Shown here piece after piece: positions 19,228 through 28,832 of a stretch of DNA of 64,000 nt (its first letter is position 1; each line of letters opens with the position of its first letter). Position numbers and translations under genes: made by a program. Source of the DNA: Paenibacillus sp. FSL R5-0912 (GTDB lineage: Bacteria; Bacillota; Bacilli; Paenibacillales; Paenibacillaceae); assembly GCF_000758605.1 (NCBI RefSeq), contig NZ_CP009282.1, positions 3,782,001-3,846,000 on the forward strand, in the 5' to 3' direction. A model generated the notes under the pieces. It ran no database searches. It was not told the origin of the DNA and was given only the letters and a program-made list of their open reading frames with translations.

Positions 19228-19349
19228 CAGGAGTAACCGGAGCCGTACGCATTTTCACAAATCTATGGTGCATCCTGCGAAAATTGTGTATGCTGAATGA
19301 AGTTTACTGAAAACAAATGTAAAGTACATAGCAGGAGGATTTGCACGGG

Positions 19350-20114
19350 ATGGAAGATTGGACGATTGGCATGGTCGCAGTATTGGTGCTTTGCGGTTTT
19401 TTGGCCGGATTAATTGACTCTGTGGTAGGCGGGGGAGGACTGATTGCAATTCCTGCACTGCTGTCCGTAGGGATTCCTCTCCCTCTGCTGCTGGGCAGCA
19501 GCAAATTGGCCGGGTCAATGTGCTCCCTGACCAGTACGGCTTCTTTCGTGCGGTCCGGCAAAATCAATTTCAAGCTGGTCCGGACACTGATTCCGTTGTC
19601 CATTATAGGTGCGGTAGCCGGTACACTTACCGTCCGTCAGGTACCTTCAGAGTTTCTGAAGCCGCTGGTCATTGTCATGCTGGTAGTGATAACGGTCTAT
19701 ACGTTGTTCAAAAAAGCCTGGGGAGATGTATCCACCTTCTCCGGCAGCAATGGCAGAACACGGCTGATCGGGATTATCGCGGCACTGGTCATAGGCTTCT
19801 ACGATGGCTTCTTCGGACCGGGAACCGGATCTTTTCTGATCTTTGCTTTTCTGATGATGGGCTTCGAATTTGTTACGGCCGCAGGCAATGCCAAAATGCT
19901 GAATTTCGCCAGCAACATCACGAGTCTGCTTACGTTTATAGCCCTCGGCTCTGTCAGCTATACCCATGGGCTGATTCTGGGCATTCCGATGGTGATCGGA
20001 GCTATTGTGGGCTCCAGAATTGCCATCCGCAAAGGCGCGGCGTATATCCGCCCGCTATTCATAACAGTCACTGTCATATTGATCGGCAAACAGATATGGG
20101 ATACGATGCATTAA
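19350..20114 (+). CDS. TauE/SafE (DUF81) family membrane permease
   Basis: A 254-residue integral membrane protein with about eight hydrophobic helices. The first half carries LAGLIDSVVGGGGLIAIPALL and the second FYDGFFGPGTGSFLIFAFLM, the two pseudo-repeat signatures of the TauE/SafE family, which exports or imports sulfonates, sulfite and related anions. ATG 19350 is preferred: AGGAGG lies 11 bases upstream, while TTG 19341 is only two bases from it. Its stop is 23 bases from the start of the GNAT gene, so the two and the AlaX gene may be co-transcribed. Confidence 0.88.
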   Translation: MEDWTIGMVAVLVLCGFLAGLIDSVVGGGGLIAIPALLSVGIPLPLLLGSSKLAGSMCSLTSTASFVRSGKINFKLVRTLIPLSIIGAVAGTLTVRQVPSEFLKPLVIVMLVVITVYTLFKKAWGDVSTFSGSNGRTRLIGIIAALVIGFYDGFFGPGTGSFLIFAFLMMGFEFVTAAGNAKMLNFASNITSLLTFIALGSVSYTHGLILGIPMVIGAIVGSRIAIRKGAAYIRPLFITVTVILIGKQIWDTMH

Positions 20115-20137
20115 GTACATATATTGGAGTGGATGAG

Positions 20138-20584
20138 ATGGAGATCAGGATCATACAGAAGGAAGAAGCATGGAAACTTAGGCATGAAGTGATGTGGCCC
20201 GAGCGTGAGCCAGATTACATCAAGCTGGAGGATGATGAGCGGGGTGTACATTACGGGCTGTATCTGGGAGAACAGCTGGTGTCGGTGTTATCTCTGTTTA
20301 TTAATGGTACAGAAGCACAGTTCCGCAAGTTTGCTACGCTGGAGCTGGAGCAGGGTCTGGGCTACGGCAGCAGACTGCTGCAGACGGTGCTGAAAGAGGC
20401 AGAGCAGGCAGGGGTACAAAGGATCTATTGCAACGCACGAACCTACAAAGCAGGCTTCTACAAGAAATTTGGCATGCAGGCAACAGATGAGGTATTCAGC
20501 AAGGGCGGCAAGGACTATGTCGTAATGGAAAGGTTCTTCACGCCCGCTGAAGACGGTAACGGAAAGGAGTCTACGCATGACTAA
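20138..20584 (+). CDS. GNAT family N-acetyltransferase
   Basis: A 148-residue acetyltransferase. The acetyl-CoA loop is visible as LEQGLGYGSRLLQTVLKEA (about 73-91, the Q/RxxGxG/A motif), and the C-terminal YKAGFYKKFGMQAT is the usual closing motif. ATG 20138 has GGAGTGG about 7 bases upstream; the frame is open much further 5' but that part only overlaps the permease gene in another frame. The stop overlaps the AlaX start by 8 bases, implying translational coupling. The substrate is unknown; the ElaA-like layout suggests a small-molecule amine. Confidence 0.87.
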   Translation: MEIRIIQKEEAWKLRHEVMWPEREPDYIKLEDDERGVHYGLYLGEQLVSVLSLFINGTEAQFRKFATLELEQGLGYGSRLLQTVLKEAEQAGVQRIYCNARTYKAGFYKKFGMQATDEVFSKGGKDYVVMERFFTPAEDGNGKESTHD

Positions 20585-21749
20585 GAAGCTGTATTATGAT
20601 TCAGCCTACTTGAATGAATGGAGTACAATCATAAGTGGTACAGTTGAACGTGAAGACGGGATCTATGTGACACTTGCGGAGACAGCCTTCTATCCCCACG
20701 GGGGCGGACAGCCTTGTGATACAGGGTACATAGGTGAGCTTCCGGTGCTGGATGTAGTGCTGGAAGATAATGAGGTGCTGCATAAGGTAGCGCAGCTTCC
20801 TGATCGGGCTGAAGTCAATTGCAGGCTCGACTGGAGCCGGAGATTTGACCACATGCAGCAGCACAGCGGCCAGCATTTGTTGTCGGCTGTCTTCCGTGAT
20901 CTGTACCAGGCGTTGACACTAAGCTTCCACCTAGGCAGTGACTATGCCACGATTGACATCGGAGTGCCGGAGCTGTCTGCTGCACAGATGGCGGAGGCCG
21001 AACAAGAGGTCAACCGCCAGATATACCTGAACCGCAGTATAACCAGCTACTTCGTCACTTCAGAAGAAATGGCCAGGCTACCGCTGGTGAAGCTGCCTAA
21101 GGTGACAGAGGACATCCGGATTGTGGAGATTGAAGGTGTCGAACATAACGCCTGCGGGGGGACACATGTAGCTTCAACAGGAGCCGTGGGCATGATCAAG
21201 CTGCTGCGTTCCGAGAAGCAGAAGGGCAACACCCGGATTACCTTCAAATGCGGAAGCCGGGCACTGGATGAATTCAATGACAATGTACGTATTCTGGGGC
21301 AGCTGTCAGCCAAGTTCAATACCGGTAAGGACGAAATTATCGACCGGATTGAGAAATGGGAGCATGAGCAGAAGCTGGTGCAGACTGAACTGGCTTCGCT
21401 TAAGGAACAGAATGATATTTATCTGGCCCGGGAGCTATTATCCGCACTGGAACCCGGCAGCGGACTGATTACACATATTTCTGATACCCGAGCGCTTAAG
21501 GATTTGCAGAGTCTGGCGGCGAAGCTTACAGCATTAACGGACCTGCCTGTTCTGCTGCTGAGCGCGGCGGAGAATAAAGCGGTGCTCGCCCACAGCGGTG
21601 CTGCGGATCTGTCCTGCGGAGCCTTCTTCAAAGCCCATCTTGGCGAATATCAGGGCAAAGGCGGAGGCAGCGACAAGCTGGCCCAGGCCGGCTTCCCGGT
21701 ATGGCAATCAGCCGTGGCCTTTTATGATTTTGCCCAAAAACAATTCTAG
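20577..21749 (+). CDS. AlaX-type alanyl-tRNA editing protein
   Basis: A 390-residue stand-alone homologue of the AlaRS editing half. The N-terminal strand AFYPHGGGQPCDTG (about 37-50), the zinc-binding HSGQH (His96, His100) and CGGTH (Cys193, His197) are intact. They are followed by a coiled-coil linker (about 235-280) and a C-terminal DHHA1-like domain ending KGGGSDKLAQAG. This makes it the long AlaX form, which hydrolyses Ser-tRNA-Ala and Gly-tRNA-Ala in trans. There is no aminoacylation domain. It is coupled to the upstream GNAT gene by an 8-base overlap and ended by a perfect terminator. Confidence 0.92.
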   Translation: MTKKLYYDSAYLNEWSTIISGTVEREDGIYVTLAETAFYPHGGGQPCDTGYIGELPVLDVVLEDNEVLHKVAQLPDRAEVNCRLDWSRRFDHMQQHSGQHLLSAVFRDLYQALTLSFHLGSDYATIDIGVPELSAAQMAEAEQEVNRQIYLNRSITSYFVTSEEMARLPLVKLPKVTEDIRIVEIEGVEHNACGGTHVASTGAVGMIKLLRSEKQKGNTRITFKCGSRALDEFNDNVRILGQLSAKFNTGKDEIIDRIEKWEHEQKLVQTELASLKEQNDIYLARELLSALEPGSGLITHISDTRALKDLQSLAAKLTALTDLPVLLLSAAENKAVLAHSGAADLSCGAFFKAHLGEYQGKGGGSDKLAQAGFPVWQSAVAFYDFAQKQF

Positions 21750-21758
21750 TTTCAAGTG

Positions 21759-21783
21759 AAAAGGCCGCGGATCGCGGCCTTTT
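21759..21783 (+). terminator. Terminator of the GNAT-AlaX operon
   Basis: AAAAGGCCGCG and CGCGGCCTTTT form a perfect 11-bp palindromic stem around GAT, ten bases after the AlaX stop codon. Confidence 0.92.
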
Positions 21784-21879
21784 GTGTAATGTGACAACGG
21801 TTATGCGGATTTAGTGTTATAATCACCCCTGAGTGTGGATAGATGAATTTTGAGGTTATGAACCAGAGGGGCGATAGGT

Positions 21880-23451
21880 TTGAGCGTAATACGTATGGAG
21901 AATGTGACAAAGAAATATGAGGATACATTGATCTTCAGAGATATCTATTTCCGCGTAAGCAAAGGTGAACGAATAGGTCTAATCGGACGCAATGGTGCAG
22001 GTAAATCGACTGTATTCAAGCTGATCATGGGACAAGAACAGCCTACGGCCGGGAACGTGGAGCTGGACCCGAAGGTTAAGATCAGTTATTTCTCCCAATT
22101 CTCGGAGCTATCCGGGTCCTTGTCTGTGCAACAGGAGCTGGAGCTGTGCTTCGGGCAGGTGACGCTTATCGAACAGGAGCTTCAGCAAATTGGGGAACAG
22201 CTTGGGCAAGTAACGGATGATAACCAGATGAATACCCTGTTAGAACGGCAAGCGGAGCTTTTTGAACAGATGGATCATTTGGATGGCTGGAATGTCTCGG
22301 TGGAGATTAATACGGTGCTCACTAAACTGGGGTTTGATGAGAGATCACGGCATCAGCCTGTAGACGAGTTATCAGGAGGGTGGCGGAACCGCGCGGCACT
22401 GGCCAAGGTCTTAATTGAGGTGCCCGATGTCGTATTGCTCGATGAACCTACCAACTTTCTGGACATGGATGGCATCGTATGGCTCGAGCAGTGGCTGCAC
22501 CGTTTCACCGGGGCGATGCTTCTGGTCTCACATGACCGGCAGTTTATTGACAGGGTAGTAACACGGACCATAGAAATCGAGAATTATCATTTCCAGGAGT
22601 ACGAAGGCAATTATACCGATTATGTTCAAAAAAAGAAGATGCGCAAAAAGGTACTCGACCGTCAGTTTGAATGGGAGGAAGAACTTCTGCTTATGGAGTC
22701 TGAAGCCATGGATAACCGGGGCCGTAAAAAGTCTCCCAAAGACCGCCTGTCGCGCAAGCTGACGGAGATCAAAAAGCGGGTGGAGCCGCATCCTGTGAAT
22801 GTCCTGATTACCGATATTTATAGCAATTTGCGTTTTCCGGACAAGCTTGCTGAAGTGAAGGGAATTGGCCAGACGTATGATGACCGGACCATCTTCCAGA
22901 ACATTAGCTTCGACATTCAAAAAGAAGACCGGCTGGTCATCGTCGGCCCTAACGGAAGCGGGAAATCGACGCTAATCAAGGTGTTGACGGGTCAGGAGGA
23001 GCCGGATTCCGGGGTTGTGACCTGGGAGCGAGGTGTCAGCTACGCGTATTTCAACCGGATGTGGGACGAGCTTGATCCTAAAGATACAGTAAGCCATGCG
23101 GTTAATGTGTATGGTCTGGGTCTCGATGCGCCGCGGAAAAAAGTGAACAAATTCCTGTCTATGCTGCAATTCTCGGAAATAGATTTGAGCAAAAGGATCG
23201 GACATCTATCCGGCGGCCAGCAGGCCAGAGTAGCGTTAGCGAAATGCCTTCTCTCCGGTGCTGCTGTGATCATCCTGGATGAGCCTACCAATCATCTGGA
23301 TCTGACCAGTATTCAAGTGATGGAGCAGGCACTCATTCATTTTCCCGGGGCGGTAGTTACTGTCAGCCATGACCGGTTCTTTATTGATAAAATAGCGACG
23401 AAGATGCTTACCTTTGACCCGGAATCGGGGATCTCGGAGCAGGACGTTTAG
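21880..23451 (+). CDS. ABC-F family ATPase
   Basis: A 523-residue protein with two ABC domains in one chain and no membrane segment. Domain 1: GRNGAGKST, signature LSGGWRNR, Walker B VVLLDEPTNFLD. Domain 2: GPNGSGKST, signature LSGGQQAR, Walker B VIILDEPTNHLD. A basic linker (about 245-300, with KKKMRKK) separates them, as in ribosome-binding ABC-F factors such as EttA/Uup/YkpA. These act at the ribosomal E site, in translation regulation or antibiotic resistance; the C-terminus is short, so a resistance subtype cannot be claimed. TTG start with GAGGGG 8 bases upstream. It has its own terminator. Confidence 0.93.
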   Translation: MSVIRMENVTKKYEDTLIFRDIYFRVSKGERIGLIGRNGAGKSTVFKLIMGQEQPTAGNVELDPKVKISYFSQFSELSGSLSVQQELELCFGQVTLIEQELQQIGEQLGQVTDDNQMNTLLERQAELFEQMDHLDGWNVSVEINTVLTKLGFDERSRHQPVDELSGGWRNRAALAKVLIEVPDVVLLDEPTNFLDMDGIVWLEQWLHRFTGAMLLVSHDRQFIDRVVTRTIEIENYHFQEYEGNYTDYVQKKKMRKKVLDRQFEWEEELLLMESEAMDNRGRKKSPKDRLSRKLTEIKKRVEPHPVNVLITDIYSNLRFPDKLAEVKGIGQTYDDRTIFQNISFDIQKEDRLVIVGPNGSGKSTLIKVLTGQEEPDSGVVTWERGVSYAYFNRMWDELDPKDTVSHAVNVYGLGLDAPRKKVNKFLSMLQFSEIDLSKRIGHLSGGQQARVALAKCLLSGAAVIILDEPTNHLDLTSIQVMEQALIHFPGAVVTVSHDRFFIDKIATKMLTFDPESGISEQDV

Positions 23452-23466
23452 GTTAGAAGTAATTAG

Positions 23467-23498
23467 AGAGCTATGGATCATTCTGTAGCTCTTTTTTT
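23467..23498 (+). terminator. Terminator of the ABC-F gene
   Basis: AGAGCTA pairs with TAGCTCT and is followed by seven T. Confidence 0.85.
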
Positions 23499-23587
23499 GC
23501 GCGGATTTCTTTTGCAGCGACTTAAGGATTATTTAATATTTGCCCCGCTATAATCAGGACAGAGCTTGACGAAAGGAGAACAACATC

Positions 23588-25939
23588 GTGTTCCTGAAAA
23601 TACTTAAAAAAGATCTGCGTCGTAAAAAAGTGATGAATACCGTTCTATTGGTACTCATTATTCTGGCTTCAACGCTCGTAGCGAGCAGCTCCAGCCTGAT
23701 GTATTCCACCTCCAGCGCCCTCGACAGTTTTATTGACAAGAGCCGGGTGGCAGATCTTAATATTGCGCTGGCCGATCATCCGGAATATAACAAGGTCATC
23801 CAGGAATGGATTCGGAATGAGAAGAGAGTAGAGACTTCGTACATGGAGAAATTTATCTCAATAACGCTGAATCAGATAGAAATGCCTGACGGGCGTGCCA
23901 GCTTTTCCGGGAATATGAGTCTTATGCTGTCTACCGTGCCGGAGCAGGTCAATCTTATCTTTGGAGAAGACAATGAGCCTTATAGCCTTCAGCCAGGGGA
24001 AATAGGACTGCCGACAAGCCTAATACTAGCCAGTGGCATTAAGTCAGGAGAACCAATCACACTTACCTTTGACAATATAACGAAAACCTTCAAGGTGCAC
24101 GGTTTCTTCAAGGATGCCTTTATGGGGTCGGATTTGATGGGCTTCAAACGGATTATACTGGCGGATGAAGATTTTGCAGAAATAGAGCAGAGCCTGCCAG
24201 ACGATTCTCTGGTGAATCTGTGGAGCTTAATCGCGGTCCCGGGTATATCTCCCACGGAATTGTCGGGCTCATTCGCCACAACGAATCTGCCTATTAACTT
24301 CGATGCCGACAAGTCGCTAGTCTCCACGTCTTATTTAACAGACCAGATCATCTCCGTGATGATGTTTGCGATCAGCCTATTTCTGATCTTCATTGCATTT
24401 CTCACCCTGCGGTTCACGATTGTCTCTACGCTGCAGGATGAGTACAAGGAGATCGGCGTGATGAAAGCGATCGGGTTCAGGAGCCGGGGGATCAAGCAGC
24501 TCTATTTAACGAAATATATGGGTCTCGCCTTTCTTGGCGGCGCCATCGGACTTGGAATCAGCCTTCCGCTGACAGAGCTAATGTCCCGCAGGACCTCGCA
24601 GTATCTGATCTTACCCGGCGGCAGCATCAGCATCATTATTTCAGCGTGCAGCACTGTGGCCATTATAGGTTTCATTCTGTTGTTCTGTTTACTCTGTATG
24701 CGCAAGATTAACAAGGCTTCGGCCATTGACGCTATCCGCCAAGGCCAGACAGGAGAACGCTTCAAGGCTTCCCGCAGCATTCATTTACATAAAAGCCGGT
24801 TCCTGCATACCGCATTCTTCCTGGCGCTGAGCGATGTGCTGAACCGGCTGAAAAGCTATACCTCGCTTATTCTAACTCTAATCTTAAGTACAGCCATCAT
24901 TCTGATTCCGGTGAATTTGACCAATACAATTGTTTCTCCTACATTTCTGGATTATTTTGGTACGATTGGAGCGGATTTCTATACCAAGACTGTGGTAGGG
25001 GATAAGACCACTCAAGAGATTCAGCAGGAGAAGGCAGAAATCAGCCGGAGTATGAAGGAGCAAGGGTTTGACGTGTCACTTGCGGCGAATTACGCATTGA
25101 TGACCAAGTACATTTCTGATGACGGGCAAGAGAACCGGAGAATTAACGGACAGAAGAATGACTTCGCTGAATCCGTTCCATTCCTGGAGGGCACTGCGCC
25201 TATGCTTAAGAATGAAATTGCTGTTACAACCATTATGAGCGAGAAATACGGCAAGCAGGTTGGCGACAATATGATATTTGAGATTGATGGCGTACAAAGC
25301 ACTTTTATCATTACCGGATTGTTCCAAAGTATCTCTAACGAGGGCTATGCGGTCTGGATTGCACAGGAATACAACCCGCAGGTGATAGGTGCTTATCTGT
25401 TCTCCGGAACAATCAATGCCCCGGCTGACCAAAAGGCAGAGATGATTAAGGAAATCCAGAGTCAGTACAGTGACCTGAATATCAAGACGGCGCTGGAAAT
25501 GCTGGGCGAAATCACTGGAGGCTTCATGGGCCAGTTAAAAAGCATCAATTCGCTGCTCACGGCAATTATCTGCATCATTACATTCTTCATCACTAGCCTG
25601 TTTGTCAGGCTGATGATTACGAAGGAAGTGCACGGGATTGCGGTGATGAAGAGCATCGGCTTCACGAATTCAGCCATCCGGCTGTGGCAGGTGCTGCGCA
25701 TTCTGATTATTATGGCAGCCTCATTAATCCTGGGTGTAATCGCCGCAAACACCCTTGGAGGACGTTTACTCGGCATCCTCTTCCGGATATTCGGTCTGAC
25801 GAAGCTGGAACTCACGATCGTCCCGCTTCAGGTCTATGTGTTCTATCCGCTGCTCATCCTTGCTGTCGTCATGCTGGCGGTATACACCAGCTGCGGTCAG
25901 ATCAAACGTGTGCAGATCTGGAATATGAATAAAGAGTGA
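23588..25939 (+). CDS. FtsX-like ABC transporter permease
   Basis: A 783-residue permease. One N-terminal helix (about 16-36) precedes a large extracytoplasmic domain (about 40-255) and a three-helix FtsX core (about 257-380, with the cytoplasmic DEYKEIGVMKAIGF motif). A second unit repeats this: helix near 425-445, outer domain, FtsX core (about 645-770, with KEVHGIAVMKSIGF). The duplicated motif shows an internal two-unit structure. GTG start with AAAGGAGA about 9 bases upstream. It is followed by its ATPase, a response regulator and a kinase in one operon, typical of peptide-antibiotic sensing and resistance or envelope-stress modules. Confidence 0.88.
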   Translation: MFLKILKKDLRRKKVMNTVLLVLIILASTLVASSSSLMYSTSSALDSFIDKSRVADLNIALADHPEYNKVIQEWIRNEKRVETSYMEKFISITLNQIEMPDGRASFSGNMSLMLSTVPEQVNLIFGEDNEPYSLQPGEIGLPTSLILASGIKSGEPITLTFDNITKTFKVHGFFKDAFMGSDLMGFKRIILADEDFAEIEQSLPDDSLVNLWSLIAVPGISPTELSGSFATTNLPINFDADKSLVSTSYLTDQIISVMMFAISLFLIFIAFLTLRFTIVSTLQDEYKEIGVMKAIGFRSRGIKQLYLTKYMGLAFLGGAIGLGISLPLTELMSRRTSQYLILPGGSISIIISACSTVAIIGFILLFCLLCMRKINKASAIDAIRQGQTGERFKASRSIHLHKSRFLHTAFFLALSDVLNRLKSYTSLILTLILSTAIILIPVNLTNTIVSPTFLDYFGTIGADFYTKTVVGDKTTQEIQQEKAEISRSMKEQGFDVSLAANYALMTKYISDDGQENRRINGQKNDFAESVPFLEGTAPMLKNEIAVTTIMSEKYGKQVGDNMIFEIDGVQSTFIITGLFQSISNEGYAVWIAQEYNPQVIGAYLFSGTINAPADQKAEMIKEIQSQYSDLNIKTALEMLGEITGGFMGQLKSINSLLTAIICIITFFITSLFVRLMITKEVHGIAVMKSIGFTNSAIRLWQVLRILIIMAASLILGVIAANTLGGRLLGILFRIFGLTKLELTIVPLQVYVFYPLLILAVVMLAVYTSCGQIKRVQIWNMNKE

Positions 25940-25981
25940 GCTTCAGCGAACAGAAATCATTTACCCAAGGAGGAATATTGA

Positions 25982-26758
25982 ATGGCAGCTGTACTTGAAG
26001 TGACCAATCTATGCAAAACCTATATTGTAAATAAAGGACAGAATAATGTCCTGCGGAATATTAATCTTACGCTTCATGAAGGAGAATTCGTGTCCGTGAT
26101 GGGGCCGTCCGGCTCAGGTAAATCAACACTGCTCTACACCGTCAGCGGGATGGACCGGCTCACGGCGGGTGAAGTGGTGTTTGACGGGCAGAGTCTCTCG
26201 CAGCTCTCCGAGAAAGGAATGGCTGACCTGAGGCTGCACAAGATGGGATTCATCTTTCAACAGATGCATATGCTGAGCAATCTGTCGGTTTATGATAATA
26301 TCATTCTATCGGGCTATCAGGCGATATCCGGGAAGGGAAGCAGGCGCAGCCGCAGCGATGTCAATCAGTACGCAGATGCGTTGATGCGGAAGCTGAATAT
26401 TATTGAAACGGCCGGACATGACATTACAGAGGTATCCGGCGGACAGCTGCAGCGGGCCTGTATTTGCCGGGCACTGATTAATGAGCCGGCGATGCTGTTT
26501 GCCGATGAACCGACGGGTGCACTCCATTCGAAAGCTGCGCAGGAAGTCATGAATGAGCTGTGCCGGATCAACCGTGAGGGAACAACCGTTATGATTGTGA
26601 CCCATGATGTGAAGGTAGCCGCACAGAGTGATAAGGTATTATATATGGTGGACGGCAATATTCAGGGCGAGCATGTCCTGGGCAAATATTCACCGGAGCA
26701 GGGTTCGAGGGAACGTGAGCGCAGCCTGGCGGGCTGGCTGATGGAGATGGGCTGGTAA
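25982..26758 (+). CDS. MacB/LolD-type ABC transporter ATPase
   Basis: A 258-residue ATPase with Walker A GPSGSGKST, Q-loop IFQQMHML, signature EVSGGQLQRA, Walker B MLFADEPTGAL and the H-loop VTHDVK. FADEPTGAL is characteristic of the MacB/LolD/BceA group that works with FtsX-like permeases. AGGAGG lies 8 bases upstream of the ATG, and the gene starts 42 bases after the permease. It powers the permease encoded just upstream; in this group ATP hydrolysis drives mechanical transmission across the membrane more than classical transport. Confidence 0.93.
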   Translation: MAAVLEVTNLCKTYIVNKGQNNVLRNINLTLHEGEFVSVMGPSGSGKSTLLYTVSGMDRLTAGEVVFDGQSLSQLSEKGMADLRLHKMGFIFQQMHMLSNLSVYDNIILSGYQAISGKGSRRSRSDVNQYADALMRKLNIIETAGHDITEVSGGQLQRACICRALINEPAMLFADEPTGALHSKAAQEVMNELCRINREGTTVMIVTHDVKVAAQSDKVLYMVDGNIQGEHVLGKYSPEQGSRERERSLAGWLMEMGW

Positions 26759-26780
26759 CAAGCAGCAGGAGGAGATAGCC

Positions 26781-27461
26781 GTGGCGGATATTCTGATCAT
26801 TGAAGACAATGCGGAGCTGGCGGAGGTGATCAAGGATTTTTTGCAGTTGGAGGGGTATTCTGTATTCATTGCGGCTTCCGGGGAAGAGGGGTTGACATAT
26901 TTGGAGATGCATCCGGTCAGGCTGCTGCTGCTCGATATTATGCTGCCGGAGCTTGACGGCTTCGCCGTCTGCAGAATCGCCAGGGAGAAGTTCAATTTGC
27001 CGATTCTGATTATGAGTGCACGCCATGGGGATGACAATAAGATTATCGGCCTTACGTTGGGCGCAGATGATTATCTGGAGAAGCCTTTTTCGGTCAACCT
27101 GCTGACAGCCAAGGTCAAAGCACATCTGCGTCGCAGCTATGAGATGAACGATGATAAGCAGCTGCTGGCCGATGGAGACCTTACAGTTAACCGGACCTCG
27201 ATGATGGTATATAGAGGCGGGCAGCAGCTCGGGATGACGGCCAAGGAATATGAGCTGCTGGTGCTGCTGATGAATAACAAGGGAAAGGCTCTGCGTAAAG
27301 AGTGGCTGTTCCAGCAGGTATGGGGGGCAGACAGCTTCAGTGAGCCTTCGACGCTGACGGTACATATGAATAAGCTGCGGGACAAAATCGAACTGAACCC
27401 CAAAGAGCCAAGGCGGATTGTAACCGTCTGGGGGGTAGGATACAAGTATGAAGGCATTTAA
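26781..27461 (+). CDS. OmpR-family response regulator
   Basis: A 226-residue response regulator. The receiver domain (1-115) has acidic residues ED at 8-9, the phospho-acceptor Asp52 in LLLLDIMLPELDG, and Lys in EKPFS. The winged-helix output domain (about 130-224) carries GMTAKEYELLVLLMNNKG and the VWGVGYKY C-terminus. GTG start with AGGAGGAG upstream. Its end overlaps the kinase gene by 14 bases. It should regulate the permease-ATPase genes of the same operon. Confidence 0.94.
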   Translation: MADILIIEDNAELAEVIKDFLQLEGYSVFIAASGEEGLTYLEMHPVRLLLLDIMLPELDGFAVCRIAREKFNLPILIMSARHGDDNKIIGLTLGADDYLEKPFSVNLLTAKVKAHLRRSYEMNDDKQLLADGDLTVNRTSMMVYRGGQQLGMTAKEYELLVLLMNNKGKALRKEWLFQQVWGADSFSEPSTLTVHMNKLRDKIELNPKEPRRIVTVWGVGYKYEGI

Positions 27462-28734
27462 CAGACTGATTCTCTGGACAATACTCGGCGGGTTCATCGT
27501 GATTGCCATTCTGAATACATATGTATCCTACCGGGAAATAAGGGAGCCCGGCAAAGCTTACCGGGTGGAGATCAACCGGATTATTGAGCAGGTGCAGCGC
27601 GGGGTGCGGCCGGAAGAGATTATACTTACTCCGGGAGATTATACATACGTTAACGGCTTAAGCTGGATAGATCAGGGGGCGGAAGCACAGGCAGTTGAGC
27701 GGTTTTTTGCCGGAATAGGTGTAGCGGATTCATACGAATTCACGGTCAAACCTGTCTATCTGGAGCAGCAGCTGACAGGGTATTTAAGGTTCTCATACCG
27801 GTTGCCCGGTGCGGACCGCAGCGTATTCCTGGTCCTGAATGTGTTCCTGCTGGCGGTGCTTGGGGCAATGATAGCCCTGCTGTTCTATATCCGTAAGCAG
27901 ATTCTGCAGCCGTTTCACACCCTACAAGAGTTGCCTTATGAGCTGTCCAGGGGTCATGTGAATACAGGGATGAAGGAGCACCGGAGCCGGTTCTTCGGCC
28001 GTTTCGTATGGGGGCTCGACCTGCTGCGGCAAACGCTGGACACCCAGAAGCAGACCAATCTCCGCCTGGAAAAAGACCGCCAGACGCTGGTCGCTTCTCT
28101 ATCGCATGAGCTCAAAACACCGGTCGCCTCGATCAGGCTATACGCCAGTGCGCTGGACGAAAGCCTCTATGACAGTGAAGAGAAACGCAAAGCTGCTGCA
28201 AGGCTGATTGGTCAGAAAGCAGAGGATATTGAACAGCTGATCGGCGATATTATCATGGCTTCAGTCTCCTCACTGCAGGAAATGGAGGTCGTGCCGGGGG
28301 AGTTCTATATCAGTGAGTTAATCAAGAAGGTGGTCCTGGGTCATAAAGAACGGTTGGAGTTGCTGAAGATAGAGCTGAAGGTGGGTCCTTATCAGGACAA
28401 GCTGCTGTTGGGTGATCTGGATAGGCTGCTTGAAGTACTTAATAATCTTATCGAGAATGCGATAAAATACGGCGATGGCGGTACGGTCAGCATGACCTTC
28501 CGGGAAGAGGACTACCGCCAGCTCATCGTCATTGAGAATTCAGGCGAACCGCTATTGCTGGGCGAGCTGCCCTATATCTTCGCCAGCTTCTGGCGCGGCT
28601 CCAATGCGGACGGGAAGCCGGGTAACGGCCTCGGCCTATTCATCTGCAAGCAGCTGCTGGTGAAGATGGGCGGCGATATCTTCGCGGAGCCGCTGGAGCG
28701 GGGCATGCGGTTTGTGCTGGTGCTGCGGTACTGA
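27448..28734 (+). CDS. Sensor histidine kinase
   Basis: A 428-residue kinase. Two membrane helices (about 7-27 and 126-148) enclose an extracytoplasmic domain of about 100 residues, so it is not the short-loop intramembrane-sensing BceS type. The HisKA motif SHELKTP has His220. The ATPase domain shows N box NLIENAIKYGDGG and G box GNGLGLFICKQLL. The partner is the overlapping response regulator, and the neighbouring ABC genes are the likely output and perhaps part of the sensing complex. A terminator follows directly. Confidence 0.92.
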   Translation: MKAFNRLILWTILGGFIVIAILNTYVSYREIREPGKAYRVEINRIIEQVQRGVRPEEIILTPGDYTYVNGLSWIDQGAEAQAVERFFAGIGVADSYEFTVKPVYLEQQLTGYLRFSYRLPGADRSVFLVLNVFLLAVLGAMIALLFYIRKQILQPFHTLQELPYELSRGHVNTGMKEHRSRFFGRFVWGLDLLRQTLDTQKQTNLRLEKDRQTLVASLSHELKTPVASIRLYASALDESLYDSEEKRKAAARLIGQKAEDIEQLIGDIIMASVSSLQEMEVVPGEFYISELIKKVVLGHKERLELLKIELKVGPYQDKLLLGDLDRLLEVLNNLIENAIKYGDGGTVSMTFREEDYRQLIVIENSGEPLLLGELPYIFASFWRGSNADGKPGNGLGLFICKQLLVKMGGDIFAEPLERGMRFVLVLRY

Positions 28735-28737
28735 ACC

Positions 28738-28780
28738 CAAAAGACCTGAGTGGCGGCGGATCGCCGGATCAGGTCTTTTG
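28738..28780 (+). terminator. Terminator of the ABC/two-component operon
   Basis: CAAAAGACCTGA pairs with TCAGGTCTTTTG, with an inner GGCG/CGCC stem. The last stem half itself supplies the T run. Confidence 0.85.
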
Positions 28781-28832
28781 GCGTGCGGGCTTGCATAGGC
28801 TATGAGCTTACCCGGCGCAAGCCGTAAGCCGG

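Noticed and set aside
26589-27509. A 306-codon antisense open frame across the response regulator gene
   Set aside because: The sense frame encodes a complete receiver and winged helix; long antisense frames are common in this GC range.
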